Shown here piece by piece: positions 1-14,400 of a stretch of 48,511 bases of DNA (position 1 is the first letter of the stretch; each line of letters starts with the position of its first letter). Origin of the DNA: Phallusia fumigata (lineage: Eukaryota > Chordata > Ascidiacea > Phlebobranchia > Ascidiidae); contig QXVZ01030320.1 in the NCBI GenBank assembly GCA_008931825.1, forward strand, positions 1 through 48,511, written 5' to 3'. The notes beneath the pieces are model-generated. The model saw nothing but the letters and a program-made list of their open reading frames with translations, was not told the DNA's origin and did not search any database. The translations under genes were made by a program, and so were the position numbers.

Positions 1-1322
1 TTTCAAATAAATCGCACTAGCTTCAAGTCCAAAGCAAATAGGCAAGTAAATAATGAATTGGGTTAATGTGCTAATTTGATTTGGCGGGTCAACTGAATTA
101 AAACTTTACGCGTAGATACCTGTGCCACTGACAGGAGTCTCCTGTGTCTTTAGCTTTTGACAGTGCCATTTGAATGCGCCAATACAGTAATTTAGTTTTG
201 CGCTTGTAGCTTTTAAAACAAGGTTTTTTTCGTGTTGAGCAAAAAAACAACCAACATGCTGTGACAGAAAGTTCTGGTGAGATAGACCAGCGCACTGAGT
301 TGATTTTTTTTTTCGCTTGGTGAAAGAAAACAAAGCGACACAGTAGCACTAAATCAATCACCAGGCCGGAAAAAGCTGCGCAACGTCTGAACGTTAACTT
401 ATGATGCACCACAGCACAGTAGCACTAAAAATTGAAGGGCACAATTGGTGGGTCGCGGTTGAACGGGCTGCAGCTACACTGTGATCACAAAGCGTTATGT
501 GACGGCACAATAGAGTGCATTTAGCGCATTATGAGAAACACGACTGGGGGGCGAGGTTAATGGGGCCAGCTGAGGCTGCCTTATAATCTAACCACGTGTT
601 AGGGAAAGAGGGTGGGGTTCGACAGGAAAAAAAACACCCAATAAAACCTTGTCGGATAGTTTGAAGCGCCGGAAGAAAGAACACACACCAAAATGCCTAC
701 ATTAATAATTATCCTAATGTGGAGTTTGAACAATTTATCTGTTACGCTTGGTCAGTATCTAGTATACTGGTTAATTTAGGGAAATTAGACATAATTAAAG
801 TGGGTCGATGAATAATAAACTAAAACAAAAATAAACTTAAAAAAGGAAGAAAAACGAAACTGGGAAAATAAACAAAAACACGGCATAAAGGCACTGCATG
901 CATTTGAGTCGATCGCCTCTATCAGTTTTGTCACATGGAGTTCTTTCAGAATGAATTAAAGCTCCGATTGCCAACAGTACGACATTTTTGTTTCCTGGTA
1001 AATTGTTGCATTAATGACTTTCTTAACGTATATGGGTGAGGCTATAGGGTTTATATCTGGTTTTTACATTATGACATGACGTCACTAGTTTAAAATTTTC
1101 GTTCCGAATTTAAAACTGACCACGTTCAATTAGCAATTGTATGTATGAGGGGACTCGTACATTTACGCTTTTAGTAGAAATTACAAACTTCCAAAGGGAC
1201 ATAATGTAATGAAGGCATTGTATGTCCATTGTAAAGTTCAGAAATGGTACATGTGGAAAACACCTTTTAAGAGGTCATGATGAATGTACAATGGTAGTAC
1301 AGAGAACATCACCCCTCTAGAT
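1..1322. other. Non-coding left flank, no gene recognised
   Basis: I see no conserved protein block, RNA gene or convincing splice structure here. The short open frames at 98-412 are overlapping frames of AT-rich sequence with no recognisable domain. A slightly more GC-rich patch lies at about 530-620. This stretch lies downstream of the 3' end of the minus-strand EMSY gene. Confidence 0.5.
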
Positions 1323-1603
1323 CAGGGGTGTGCAACGTTTGTTACTGGAAGGCCGATACCAATCACCCGCATTGAACCGCGGGCCGCACCATTATTCAAC
1401 TTAGGTTGGATTTGTCTCATTACATAACAAGGAAGAATATTCAGTTTACAAAGGAATGCCATTTTTGTTGTTCGCTTTACTTTTCTTGCCACATATTGTT
1501 ACGTCAAGGCTAAAAAAATTGTTCTCCGGTCGTTTGTGCAATGCATAAAAAAGAAAAGTAATGCACTGAAATCGTTTCGAGTTGCAAGGGTTGCACACCC
1601 CTG
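1323..1603. mobile_element. hAT-type MITE with terminal inverted repeats and 8-bp target duplication
   Basis: The left end reads CAGGGGTGTGCAAC and the right end reads GTTGCACACCCCTG, a perfect 14-bp terminal inverted repeat of the CAGGG...CCCTG type common in hAT transposons. The flanks are ctctagat (1315-1322) and cgctagat (1604-1611), which match at 7 of 8 positions, the target duplication length expected for hAT. The interior (281 bp in all) contains GC-rich subterminal sequence (gggccgcac) and no transposase, so this is a non-autonomous element. Confidence 0.85.
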
Positions 1604-2478
1604 CGCTAGATTATTATGGTTTGCGTTATTGGCTAAAACTCTTGTTATTCAACCAAAATTAATGTAGGATTGGAAAAATATGGCAGGTGTTCTGCTATGA
1701 ACAACACTAGCATGAAAAGACAAGACATGCCTTCACATTGAAGTGTTCGATATAAGTAAGTAATTACATTCATCTCAATTACAATTGTACTTGATCAAAC
1801 TCTGGTGTAAATTAAATTCGTTTTTTTGATCAACCTTTAACATTTGGCTAGTGTCCCTGGTAACACCATTTAAGCAAGTTCCCAACCCCAGACTAGTATC
1901 AACAAGCTTCACTACCAAACAAAAGTTATCTTTACCTCATTCCGCATCAGTGACTGGCTGATACTAAAACTAGAAAAGTGATTATGTTTTTGACTAATAT
2001 AGGTCAACAAACCAGTTTTATATTACTGATTCCGTATCCTACCCTAACTTGTATTTTTCCTAACATGATTAATTGAAATCTACTGTGGTAGACAAGCACC
2101 ACATGTAATGGTACATGCTATTGCAAACACCTGTTATTTAATCATTTAAATACTAAACAAATTGTTATGTTTACCTCAAACTAAACTAGTGAAAGACAAG
2201 ATTGTTTTTAATCATATGTTACATAAAAGCTTACCAGTACCAAGATTTTTTCACTGGTAACAAAAAGCTTACGTTGTGAAATTTATGTACATTATTGTTT
2301 GAAATGCGGTAAAAGTGAAATCACACCCAGGCAAGGTTGTACACAATCAAAGATTTATCCCCATAAGGCTAAATGTTTTGTTAATTTGGTTGAATAGTTG
2401 GTTCGAACCATAACAGTTCAGGGCATGATAATGCACACTACTTTCCATCACTACAGTTTGCAGCAGAAAAGTAAATAA
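1604..2478. other. Intergenic sequence downstream of EMSY
   Basis: AT-rich sequence without a recognisable gene. An imperfect inverted repeat (AAGCTTACCAGT ... ACTGGTaAC with a second AAGCTT) lies at about 2226-2273. Because the EMSY poly(A) signal overlaps its stop codon, nearly all of this is probably outside the EMSY mRNA. Confidence 0.4.
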
Positions 2479-2479
2479 A

Positions 2480-2485
2480 TTTATT
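2480..2485 (-). terminator. EMSY poly(A) signal overlapping the stop codon
   Basis: On the minus strand the last codons read GCA GAA TAA ATT, so AATAAA spans the stop codon itself. If used, the 3' UTR would be only about 10-30 nt. No other canonical signal was noticed close downstream. Confidence 0.5.
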
Positions 2486-5400
2486 CTGCCTCGGACAAAA
2501 TTGGTACAAGTTTCTCATCAATAGGTTTCCTGATGAGAACTTTGGAAGGCTTTGATGTGCTCACAGCAATCAAGTTTGGTTTTGGTTTGAAAACTGGTTT
2601 TAGGCATGGTGCACCGACATTTGTTAGTCCAGTAATGTGAGAAGTATAACTTCCTGTTGAAACTGTTGCATTTATCTTATCTATTTCAGTGATACTCTGG
2701 GGAGAACTCATCTGTATGGCCATCAAAGCTTTGATGGTGGTAGCAGCATGCATTGGCATCGTGGGTTGCAATCTAAAAGCATCACTGACATTTGAAGTGG
2801 CATTAAAACTATCATCAGCAAATGGTAATTTTTCTTCTTTAAATGTTGACTTGTTAGAAGATGAAAGTGATTTTTGGATAGGGGCAACAATTGAAGATGT
2901 TGGTTTCAGTACAAGCTGAAAAATAACGGATTACAAAGTCAGCTTTTTATTTCATTTATTTTAAGTAAACCCAAATAAAACTTACCTGTTGCATCTTTCC
3001 TTTTGTAATGACTTTGTGAAAATTTGTGTTGAGTGGTTTACCAGATACTGTCCTTACATTTGTGGGAACACTTACAATCTAAAAAACATGACAAAAGTTA
3101 CAGCATATTTTGTAAAATTAGGCAGTACCATTTTTTGATCAACCAAATTGAACTGCATGAAATGTTACCTTGGTTGGGACAGGTTTGACAATAGTGGTTG
3201 TGCTGCTAACTGGAACAGTTATTGCCTTTGAAACACCACCAAAGGTTTTTACTTGTGTGAAAGGTTTTTGCATCCCCTTGCTTCCGATTTCTAAAAACTT
3301 TGCCTAAAAATTTCATACATGTTTACTGTTTACTGTAACCGAACAATACCATACATGGCTTACCACACATGGACATTACACATGTACTATTACTCAAATT
3401 TATAAGATGTAATCCCTTCATAATCTTTGAAATGGGTCTTATAGTTACATGAGCATTTTATGACACAAACACATGGGTCCCCACACATGCTTAGTTGTAC
3501 ATTATGCATCTTTCTGGAAACACGTCAGACTTAAACAAACCAATCAGTGCACCATGATGACATTATATAACATTTTAGGGGCCTAGCTGGGTAACTGCTG
3601 GGGCTCTAGGGTAAGACACAGCAATTGTAAAATTTTTAAGAAACTTAAAAACTCTTTCTTGACCCAATCATTTGAACAATCTTGTGTTAGACAGAAAAAC
3701 ACAGAGTAACAACCTTCATGGAAGGTGACCCGTGATTGTACATTTTCTTTAATGGAAGTGTGGAATTGATTACAACACTTGTATCTTTGTATTCATAAAA
3801 TTAATGAAACAACTGTACAAAGACAACCCCAAGTAAAGGCTTAGATACATACAGGCGATGCAGCAACAGGCTTTCCACCTGGTGGACGATGAACAACAAT
3901 GATACTTGGTTTGTTTCTGTGACCCTGAATCTGTGTGACTAAATAAGATGGACATGAGCACATAAAACACTGACAAGATAAAAACTGCCAATACTACCTT
4001 TTGATTGCATTGCTCGAGGTGCAACCTTTATTATGTTACTACTTCCACTGGTGGGAAGTTGTTTACTATCAAAGGGGGCTGGATTCTTATCCTTTGCTAG
4101 TTTTGGGGGTGTTTTACTGTCACTTCCTAGTACAGGCCCAGCTGCCAATGCACAAAGGCCAGAAGCAGCTAAAGTGACACTTGACCGGACTTGGCCAACA
4201 TCCATGGTTTCTGAAATACAGCATTTGTTGCATTAGGGAATGGAATAAATTGTTAGCATTAACTTACTTGGTTTATTACACCCAGAAACAACATTACCAG
4301 CTCCAAACACCGATTCATTTTTCCAAGGTTTTGTGGCAGAAATTTGGGCAGTGGTAGCCACTGCATTTGTTAGTGACTTTATTTCAAATGTAACTCCATC
4401 AGCTGCCCCAGACACATAATCCTTTTCATGACACATTTTTAGCAATGTGTCAGATGGCAAGCTTCTGGACAGGGGATTGACTGTTACACAAACCATGAAA
4501 ATGTTGGTCATGGGGAAGAAAATATGTAATCACAAGTGTAAATCCTTACTGGGTGGTTTTGAGTAGAAACCAGGTGTCATATTTGAAGATGATGGAGATC
4601 TAAACTTTCCCAATGGGTTGTAACTTGAAGATGTACGGATCATTTTTACCTTTCCTGAACAACACAGATAAACAAGAAAATAAGGACAAAATATAAATTA
4701 GATAAATATGAACAGTAAGATCAACACAGTGGTAAAAGAAAACCTGAAGTGCTCAAAATTGTAGATTGTTGCTCTATAGTTTGTGAATCTGAAACATGTT
4801 CCATCATTGGTTCTGCTGGTGATGAAACTCTTGACACAATAGAACTCACTGGGGCCAAACCTAATTGCAAATGCAAACATTTCATTTTACTAATCTGTTT
4901 TTTAACAACAGTTATTTACCTGTTTCAACCGAAGTGCATTTACTTGGTTGAGCTTCACTGTAAAAACTTGCCAACTCAGGTTTATGAGGTTTCAAAGACA
5001 CACCTACATAATGGACAAACTTTAAACACTGGCATTTAAAATTTTTACTTTTATTTTTGGTATGATTCGCATGACACTTTGGTGCCTGAATACCTGTCAT
5101 GCAAATAGATGGCCTGAACACTTTTTGTGGTGAACAATCTTTAGTGCTCAGGAACAGAGAGTCATGAATGGGAATATTTCTGTGTGAGAATGTTTCATTT
5201 CCAATTCTGACTTGATGCAGTTTTGTGCTGGCTTCATTGCCACTGGTAAGATCAATGACATCTTTTTCCTTGTCACCAGTAATTTGATTGGGAACTAGAG
5301 TGGATTTGGCTGTCCAACCTATTCTGTCAAGCAAATGATAAGGTAAACCACCACTGGTAATCCTCTAATTATTTTCTGAACACAAAATTATCATTGAACT

Positions 5401-8400
5401 ACAATGATAAAGATTGCACAAAATACAAAAAACCTTCCAACCTTGATTGTGCTATTCCAATTTTTCTTTGTAAATGCTGCATTGGTGATCTGTGGATTCT
5501 TTTTTTTATTTTTGTGGTATGAGTGGTTGTGGTATTTTTTGTTGCCCATGTAGCACTTCCTTGAGTATGGACAGAGGCCTTTGTTCTTTGTAAAACATCT
5601 TATGGTTAAAAAGTTTTTTTGCTGGGATTTACGACAAGTTTGCCATAGGTAAGCATAAAAATTCTTTAAAACTAAAGAATATATTCCCCCCCCATGATGG
5701 CACGAAAATAAATAGAACAGATGGTAATCATAACAAAGCAGATTTGATAGTGAATCTTTCAGTGATGACGACTAGGACTTGACAGACAAAAAATCTGCAG
5801 AAATTCATTTCTTTTCTTCGACCAATTTCATATTTAGCACTTTTTCAGGTAATGTCGCAGGCACTAAATAATGCCCATTCTATAATTTACATAGGTTATT
5901 GCTTTAGAATTTAAGCCTATTTTTAACTCCCAAAACACCTGAAGCAACGGTCTGATACTAACCAGTAACCACTTTGCACTGTACTGCTTCAGTCCAAAAA
6001 CTGGGGTAAAACAGGCCATGTGCGAATACATATTTTTGGCTTCTAACACAAATTTGAAGCTTAAGAGATACTAGTATTTTTAACTTGTAAAAAAATAAAT
6101 ATCTGTAGGCAAACTTATCAAATGTATCTTTTGTAGAAATTACACATTTTTGGGGCCTGTGGGCCAACCGATTGGTCAATTGCAATGTAGAACTACACAT
6201 TTTTATCTGTCAGGTGTGCAGATTCTAAAGACACTTTCTTGAGCAAAGGGGTATAACAAACTGGAGCTAGACATAAAATAGAAAGGTGGCATTAACCATA
6301 TTCCATAAACACTCCAGCAGGCTTCTCCATGGACTTGGCATTAAATGTTTGATCAATACAGATGAAATATTTACAGGTGGTATTTATAACTAGAGAGGTG
6401 ACATTCTCCATGTTTTCATTCCACATACACTACCACCTCTAAATGATGTTTTCCACATGAACAATTTCCTTACTGCGCTGTATATTATATTCCATACCAA
6501 CTGTATATTATATTCCATACCAATACATTGGGTCCCTACTTCCCTTGATATTTTATGACATGATTGTTTCTGCTAGCATAAACACATGGGTCCTCACACA
6601 CATTCATATATATGTGAAAATTGATGTTTTTAGAACACAATCAGTTTAGGAATCAGTTTAAAAAAATTAAGTAAAGATTTCCATTTATAATCTAACTAAT
6701 TAATTTCTTACATCATGTCAATTTCAATCTCAATGTCTACAGCATGATTTAAACCCCCCAGCCACAATAACAGATAGTTTGACCTGTAGTGACCTTTGGC
6801 CAAGCCGCCTTTGGCAGAGCAAACTGCACAACAAACTCTAAACGACCCTTTACAATGCAGTTTCAGCAATGCAACTGCAACTATTCTGTTGTAGCACCAC
6901 TGTTTGCCTGGCAGCAAAACTCATGTGATTGTAACATCACAAATGAATCGGTTGATTTGGCTCAACTTATTCTGCAAAAACTGCCAGTTTTCAGTTTCCA
7001 ATCTTATTTATGAGGTTCTGTGCATCACTAGTCAATTTATAACTTTTACACCCAGTGATAGTGCATATTGAATGTCAATATGGTGAAAGCCACCCTTCTA
7101 GTTTTACATTCCCATGGTTACCAACACTTTTATAAAATTATTGTTTCTGCAGTCAAAAATCCATGGGATCCGACACATGCATATTGCCTATTATGTGCAT
7201 GTAAGGATATCTAATAATTTAATGTGCATGTAAGGATAAAATAATGTGTGGAAAGTTAAAGCAGGTTTGCAACAGTATGTGTCCCCTTTGACAAACAGTT
7301 AGAAAGGTTTGCTAAAAATATTCTCCACACACTTACCGACTGGCTCCAACTGCATATAGGTGTTCCGGTGGCACAGGAGCCTGGGGAATGATGGATCCTG
7401 CCTTTTCAGTGTTGGACAAGAATTGTTCTGTGTGATCCCTTGGTAGCGATGTTTTTAATTTTAGTACATCTGAAGCTGTTTGTGGTTTAGGTGAGAACGT
7501 AATTTCCTGTTGCTCTGTGCTGGTCTCACACTTAGCATCTTTATTTGCCACATAAGAATCACCAGCAAACTTTATAAGTTTTGTTGACTGCTGAGAATGC
7601 TTAGATGCACTTAAGTCTTTTTTCTTCATAGGTGATCGTTTGTGCTTTTGAAAAGTTTGCATAGAATTTGGCTTGAACACTTCTTTGATTATAAATGGGG
7701 CATCAACAATTGCATTAGTATTGCTTTGTTGTCTCTTGGATAATATGGTTGTTTGATTTGACATTGTTGGACTAAAAACAAAATGATCTGGTTCTTTTTG
7801 AAATCCTGCATCATATTCCCTTTCTAAATGCACTGTTGTTCCCCCAGGCAGATACACAAAAGATTTCGCTTCACTTGGTTCTGTCTGTTCTGGTAGATTA
7901 CCTGAATGTGAAATATAGTTTTGCGTAAAACATTTTTAGAGTCAAAGAATAACTGCATGTCTCATACAAATACTGTAGTAGGGCATTATTGTTTCGCGAA
8001 GATTTTAGCCATAGAGTTAAAGCAAACTGGTACAACATGATGTCAATTTTACAAAAAATGAACATTCTAAAGAACTCAGGACAACAAATCGGCAGAGATT
8101 TACCTTCAAGAAGTCTAGCAGGGCAACAAATCTATCTACCACCTGTGAAAGTTTATCAAAATCTAATTTGGACATTGTTTGATAGTTTAACCCAATTTGG
8201 GGGTAGAATGTAGCAGGGTAACATATTAGTGTCCAGGTAACATTTGGCCTGGTGTCTATTAAATTTCATGACATTCTGACAAAGTTTATGAGGATTATTC
8301 ATGGAATTTTATTTTGGTTAATATTAAAATGTCTTGTCTTCCCCTAAGCTTAACTACCATTGCGATCAATGAAGCTGATTGTGATAAATGCCCTGACTCT

Positions 8401-11400
8401 AGACCAAGCAGGTTCAAATTTTCAAACAACCAATGAAAAAGCACTCTTTTTATCGTTATGTTAAATTTCTGACAAATTTAAGTTATACCTAACGTTATAT
8501 TTCTAACCTAACAGGTAGGGAAGTTCAAAATAGAACATCAAATCGTAAGGACTCAAATACATGCAGATTCGAATCCAAATTCGCCATTTATGTCGGGTAA
8601 CCAATACAATTTTACACATAACACCTGTAATCATGTGTGCTGAATTCTTCTACATTTCTATTGTTGCGATTGGCTATCACATATGCAACAGTACCAATGC
8701 CATTAAGTGCCAATGCCAAATCCCATTGTATCCTTTTTCGCTAACACGAATCCATGCATTTAAGGTGTTAGCGAATAATACAAAGGTCAAGAGTATTGCA
8801 ATGGGATTACAATTTTTCATAGCATTAGCAAAATATAGATGTGTTGTTGATTCTGATACTTGTTTTAGTCATAATCACCTGCAGTTACACAGTTATATAT
8901 AAAGCAAGTCATGGGTTACTTCCTAAAGTTAATTTCACACTCCTTTATTGTTGTTTCGTTACTTTCAATACATTTGGGCAAAAATTATATATGCCAGAGA
9001 AGTGACTTTCTCCATGTTGTGCACATACGCTATAGCCACATACAGTATGTTTTCCACAAATAACATTTTCCTACATTGCATATATATTCAATACCCCCTA
9101 TAGATTGGATCCCCAATTTCCTTGGCATTTGATAACATGATTGTTTCTGAAAACATGACTGCATAGGTCCAAACACACATGCAATTGCTAACTGGTAATG
9201 TTGGTAATAGGGCATGGTCATTTTAAGATTCTTAACAAAAAAATTAAACAAAAAGTAAATATGGACATGTATTTTCGTGTTATTTTATTTTGGGTATTTT
9301 ATGGCATGATTGTTTCTGCATGCAAAAATGCATGGGTTCCCAATAAATGCCAAGTTGAAGATTATGGGGCCCTAGTGAAGTATCCAATGGGGGCTATTAG
9401 GTTAAACGAAACTGATGACACACCGCCATAACCATATCCATACTTTACCTTACCCACAATTACTTGTTCATTCAGGCTGAAATTTCATACAACCAATGAA
9501 AAGTACCCTACATATCTTTGTATATTTTAACTGAGGGCCATATAAACAAAACATTAATATTTGGAGTTAAAAAGGTAAAAAATACTTCAAATATAATGCA
9601 TTGTACCAACTATCAAAAATATAAACTTCAAAGGGAGAAACAAACTGGTGTAAGCAAAAAAAAAAACAGAGTGAACACAATGTTTCTATTATATGAAAGA
9701 ACTAATAAATATTAAAAACAAGATAAAAATTAAAGAAATATATACATTTTTGAGAAAATTAATCCAATATTTCATTTGACAACAAAAAGCAGCCTATTAA
9801 TGTCCGAGTGAGGCCTAAAACAAACCCCCACCACAGCTTATTACTTTTGATGTCAATTCTTACAATAAAGATCTTCTGTAGAAGTAAAAGCATCACAGGT
9901 AAGCAAATCCTTTGTTACTTTGGGGGAGGAAAGTACATTTTTTGGCTGATGCAAGTCAGGTTGTGGTAGATGCAATATTCCAGTTGCATAAAATTTTCCT
10001 CTTCGTTTGCCTGAAATGATACAAATTAGGTTTTGGTTATCTTAACCGTCAAGGTGGGAGTCTCCATCTGGCCATCACATAATACACTTCAACCCTTAAA
10101 TAATAATTTCTGCATAAATCAACTCTAACTATATATATGTGAAAATATATGTACATATGTATGTAAATATTCAACACCCATTCTATTGGGGTCCTAATTT
10201 CCTTGGCATTTTATTCCATAATTGCTCTGCAAAACAAATGTACATAAGTCCACACACACATAAAATTGCTGGTACCGTTGTTAATAGGGCACGGCCAGTT
10301 TAAGATTCAGAATCAAAAACGTAAACATAAAGGAAAACAGTTAGTTGCACATCTAAATATTTCCTTTAGTTACATTTTTTACAACATTTTTGTCTTTGAA
10401 TGGTGTCAATTGCCATTTAGTACATGTGCAATTTAATGAAATATAAAGGTATTGGTTGGGACACAAAATGAATGTAAGTTTCAAAACAAATAGTTTCACT
10501 AAAAAATGATGTCCACTGCAAATTGCAAAAAATTATTTTAAATAAATAAAGTGGAGCCTTAATACAAAATGAATCACTTGGTTTGGCTTCAAATGTATTA
10601 TTAATCTTCTTATTGGTCAATGTGTACATGGTATTGGATGGAACCAAAGTGTTTGGTGATAAGGGGAAATTGGTGCAAATATTTTGGACCTGAATGACTT
10701 TCTATCTTGTTAATGTCAATCATTTAAATCAATTTTCCTTTAAACTCAACATTTTTTCATTATTATGAAGGTTTGTTAACATAACACATTTAGGCGCTGT
10801 AGAAAAGGCATGTAAACATATCTGCATATTTAGGGGCTGAAATAGTAAAAAATTGGTGAATCCAAATTATAGTGACTTATTTTGTTAAATATTACTGTTT
10901 TAAGAATTTTAAATTTTGTAGGCCTGTGGGTGAACTGTAGTAAAAAGCTGTCAGTGCACAACTTCAGATTCCCATCTATCATGTGTGAAACTTTGAAGAA
11001 AGGACAACTCTTTCTTGACCGAAACGTGGGAACAAACTAGCGTTGGACAGAAAATCCCCTTTATAGAAGGGGACCCATAATAATTACATGTGACTATTAC
11101 TTTATTTGACTAACCAACTGTAGATTTTAATAATTCTTCATTTTCCTTTGCTGCTATTTTTGCAACTTTATTTGCAATTTCCACATAAGCATTAATGGGA
11201 GTTGATCTCTTTAAGACATTGATTAACCGACGTCCTTCCTTGAGCCAGCTTGTTTCGCATAAGCTTCCATGTACAACATAGCAAATAGTTGATAAGTTTT
11301 CACAGTTTACAGCTCTGCGAATCTGTTGAGTAAATTGTAATGTGTCACCATCATTAAAAAGCAAAACCATAAAAAATACAAACTTAAGTGGTGGTGTTCT

Positions 11401-14400
11401 TCATTTTGCCATTACACACACATAACACCTGCATGTTTATATTTTTCACATGAACCATTTCCTATTTTTACAATGAATACATATATATTCAATACCTGCA
11501 TAACAGTGGTACCCTACTTTACTTGGCATTTTTACATAATTGTTTTTGCAAGCATAACACACATATATTGGTTGTTGTCATCATCAGTGCGTAATGACAA
11601 CATGCACTGATGATGACAACAGAGATTTGCAGTAAACCGTATTCAAATATAATGTTACAACAACAGTTAAGCTTTGTTTTGACGACTGAAGACATTTTTG
11701 TTTCAATGTGCTGGCTTTTACCATAAGCAACTTTGCTGAGATATATAGGAAAACTGAAAATAAGCATTTATCCGAGTTTGCAACTGACTATCCATATGAT
11801 AGCACTTTAAATAGCTTTGTGGCCTTTTAAAAAGAGCTTCGCAAACCACCAGTTGGGAAGGGCTGGTGTAGTAAGATATTGTAAATCGCAATTGAGCCAT
11901 TGTTGTATTCCAATGACCACAACACAATCACAGTTTGATTGTCACAAGCTACAGTAAATGACTTTCTGGCAGCAGCAATGAATATCCGGTTTGTGCAAGA
12001 AGCAGTGGTCATATACCAACCACTGGACTGTGGGGCTTGTAAACCCAGCAATCACTCCCTTTCTGCTGCATCGTTTTGCATTCATTGCAGAACATCAAGG
12101 GTGTGATCAGGGGATATAATTGTTAACAACCAATAACAAGAACCCAATATTTGCAAAATTAATTTTTTTTAATCTTTTGGCTTAATATTTCTAACAGATA
12201 TGGCCTGCAAACAAAAAATCCCATTTTAGAGGCATGAAGGAATTGAAAATTAGTTAAATCAAACCAAAACTCAGAAATTGCATTTGAATGCTTGCTTACT
12301 ATAAAACACCACCCCTGTAATTAGCAGGTAAACTTTTGGGGCAATAGGGGTAATCACAAGGGGTAATCACAATGATGTACCATAATGGCATGATCTATAA
12401 AGCCTCAATTTCATCCAGTTCTCACATTGTTCAATACTCGTTCCATTTAGGGAGTTAACAAAGTAATTACTGGGGATATGAGGAAAAACAAAGAAATTGA
12501 TACACCACGATGGCATGTTCTACAAACTGTGTAAATTTTATCCAATTCTAACATTGTCTAATCCTAATCAGCGAAATGCCCACCTGGCTGTACCGAATAA
12601 ACATAAAATTTTTCCTGAAATCCTGGAATTAGGAAAAGTGTCTCAAATGACAATCCCTAGTACCAAATCAAATTGGATAAAAAATCTATCCAACATGGGC
12701 AGTCTGGCATGGTTATGATAAAATGATAGTTTCTAAACCGGAGATAAACCGATATGATTTTGGCTAACAAAAGTTTCGTTCATTTCGTAACTTGGTTAGT
12801 TTGAAATACAAGCAATAGAAAAATAGAAACTGGCTTTTATGTTAGGGATTGTTCACAAATAGGGATGTTTAAAGTCGAATATCGAATCCTAAGGATTCGA
12901 ATCCGTTTGTATCGGGTAGTTGGAACCGATAATATTTTTATCGAAAACGGCATGTAAATGAGAGTCCACAAATTGTTTGCCTTTTGTGTGAATGCGAGTG
13001 ACATTCACAGACGCAACAGCGCCAATAGAACACTGTTCATTTCCTTGTTAGCAAATGCTATGCCGCACGAGTTCAATGTTCAAAAAACCCTACATGGGCG
13101 CAACGAGTAACGGTACGATGGCAACGATTTTTTCAGCATCAGCAAAAATTTAAATCCATTGTTGATTATGCAACTTGTTTTAGTTATGCATTTGTCATGG
13201 CATCAGGGCGGAAAAAAAGGTATGTCACATACCCGAGAATTTGACCAATGTTAGTAATGCTGTATTTACTGTTACAAAATTCGTTTGAACTTTAAACCAC
13301 ACGTAACAAACGCCATTGAGCTCAATCACTGGTATTGTCTCACAACCAGGTAATTGTTCGCATGAGAAACCACAAAACACGAGGAAAAATGGGAGGAATA
13401 GAGACGTCATAGTGAGCCTATGATGCAACAGCCGTTCTGGCGGGAAAGAAATGTTAAGTTCAATGCGAAGCATTGCCGTCCTTAACAAACATGTACCACC
13501 ATTCCACCGGTTTTTATTCATTCGCTAACACAACTCGTTGCCTTTCCCAACAGCACGTGCTTGCTGGGTTGCTCAAGAGAAAATACAAGTTGTCGAAAAT
13601 TATGTACCGTCAGTAAACCTTAAATCTAAACAAAGCATCGTTGAAAACTTCCACGCACTTGTCACCTGCAGTTTTGGAATTTAAGCATTCAATTTAAGCA
13701 TTTCATTGAGTTATGGAAACATAACTTCAATGGAGCATAACGGTGTTGTTGTGCAATGAACCACAGGACAATTTCTTTGATATTCAATGTGGCCTTACTG
13801 CACAAAAACATACGTTCGTTTGCAACAGTAACAAAACTTCCCAGCAGTAGAATTGCGTTGCATAAATTTCTTAAACTGCAAGCCTTAACACAGTCTCACC
13901 CTATTTAGCGCCAATACAGATATTTGCTATTTTATGACGTCACAAATTTTCTGGTATAATTTGGCATACCAGAAAAAAAAAATTCAACATGCGGCGCCTA
14001 TGATCACAACCTTTTCTTTTATCACTTTACATTTCACACCTTGACATCTTTTGTATACTGTTTTCTTGTTTAGTACTGTTGATGCAATTTGTTTGGAGTA
14101 ATCGTTTTTTTTATTTTCACCCCGAGAATAACACAGACGGAAGTGTACTAATTCCTTCAGCTCTATGTTTTTCTGGAACAGAAATCATCTGTATTCAACA
14201 GCTGTGGTTCAGAACAATTTCTGCACTAACACACCTGTAATTTGGTAGGACTTTGCAATACATTTATGTATTCTTTTCTTTTTGTTGTAATTGTTCATTC
14301 CAAGTCTAAAAACAACCATGCTGTTTCAACACCATTCATAGTTTTTTGAGGACCCATACATGTATGTCTGTAAAAGCCATTGTGTTATATAATGCCAATC

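Noticed and set aside
98..412. Open reading frames of 75-104 codons on the minus strand
   Set aside because: Overlapping frames in AT-rich sequence, no domain, no splice context.
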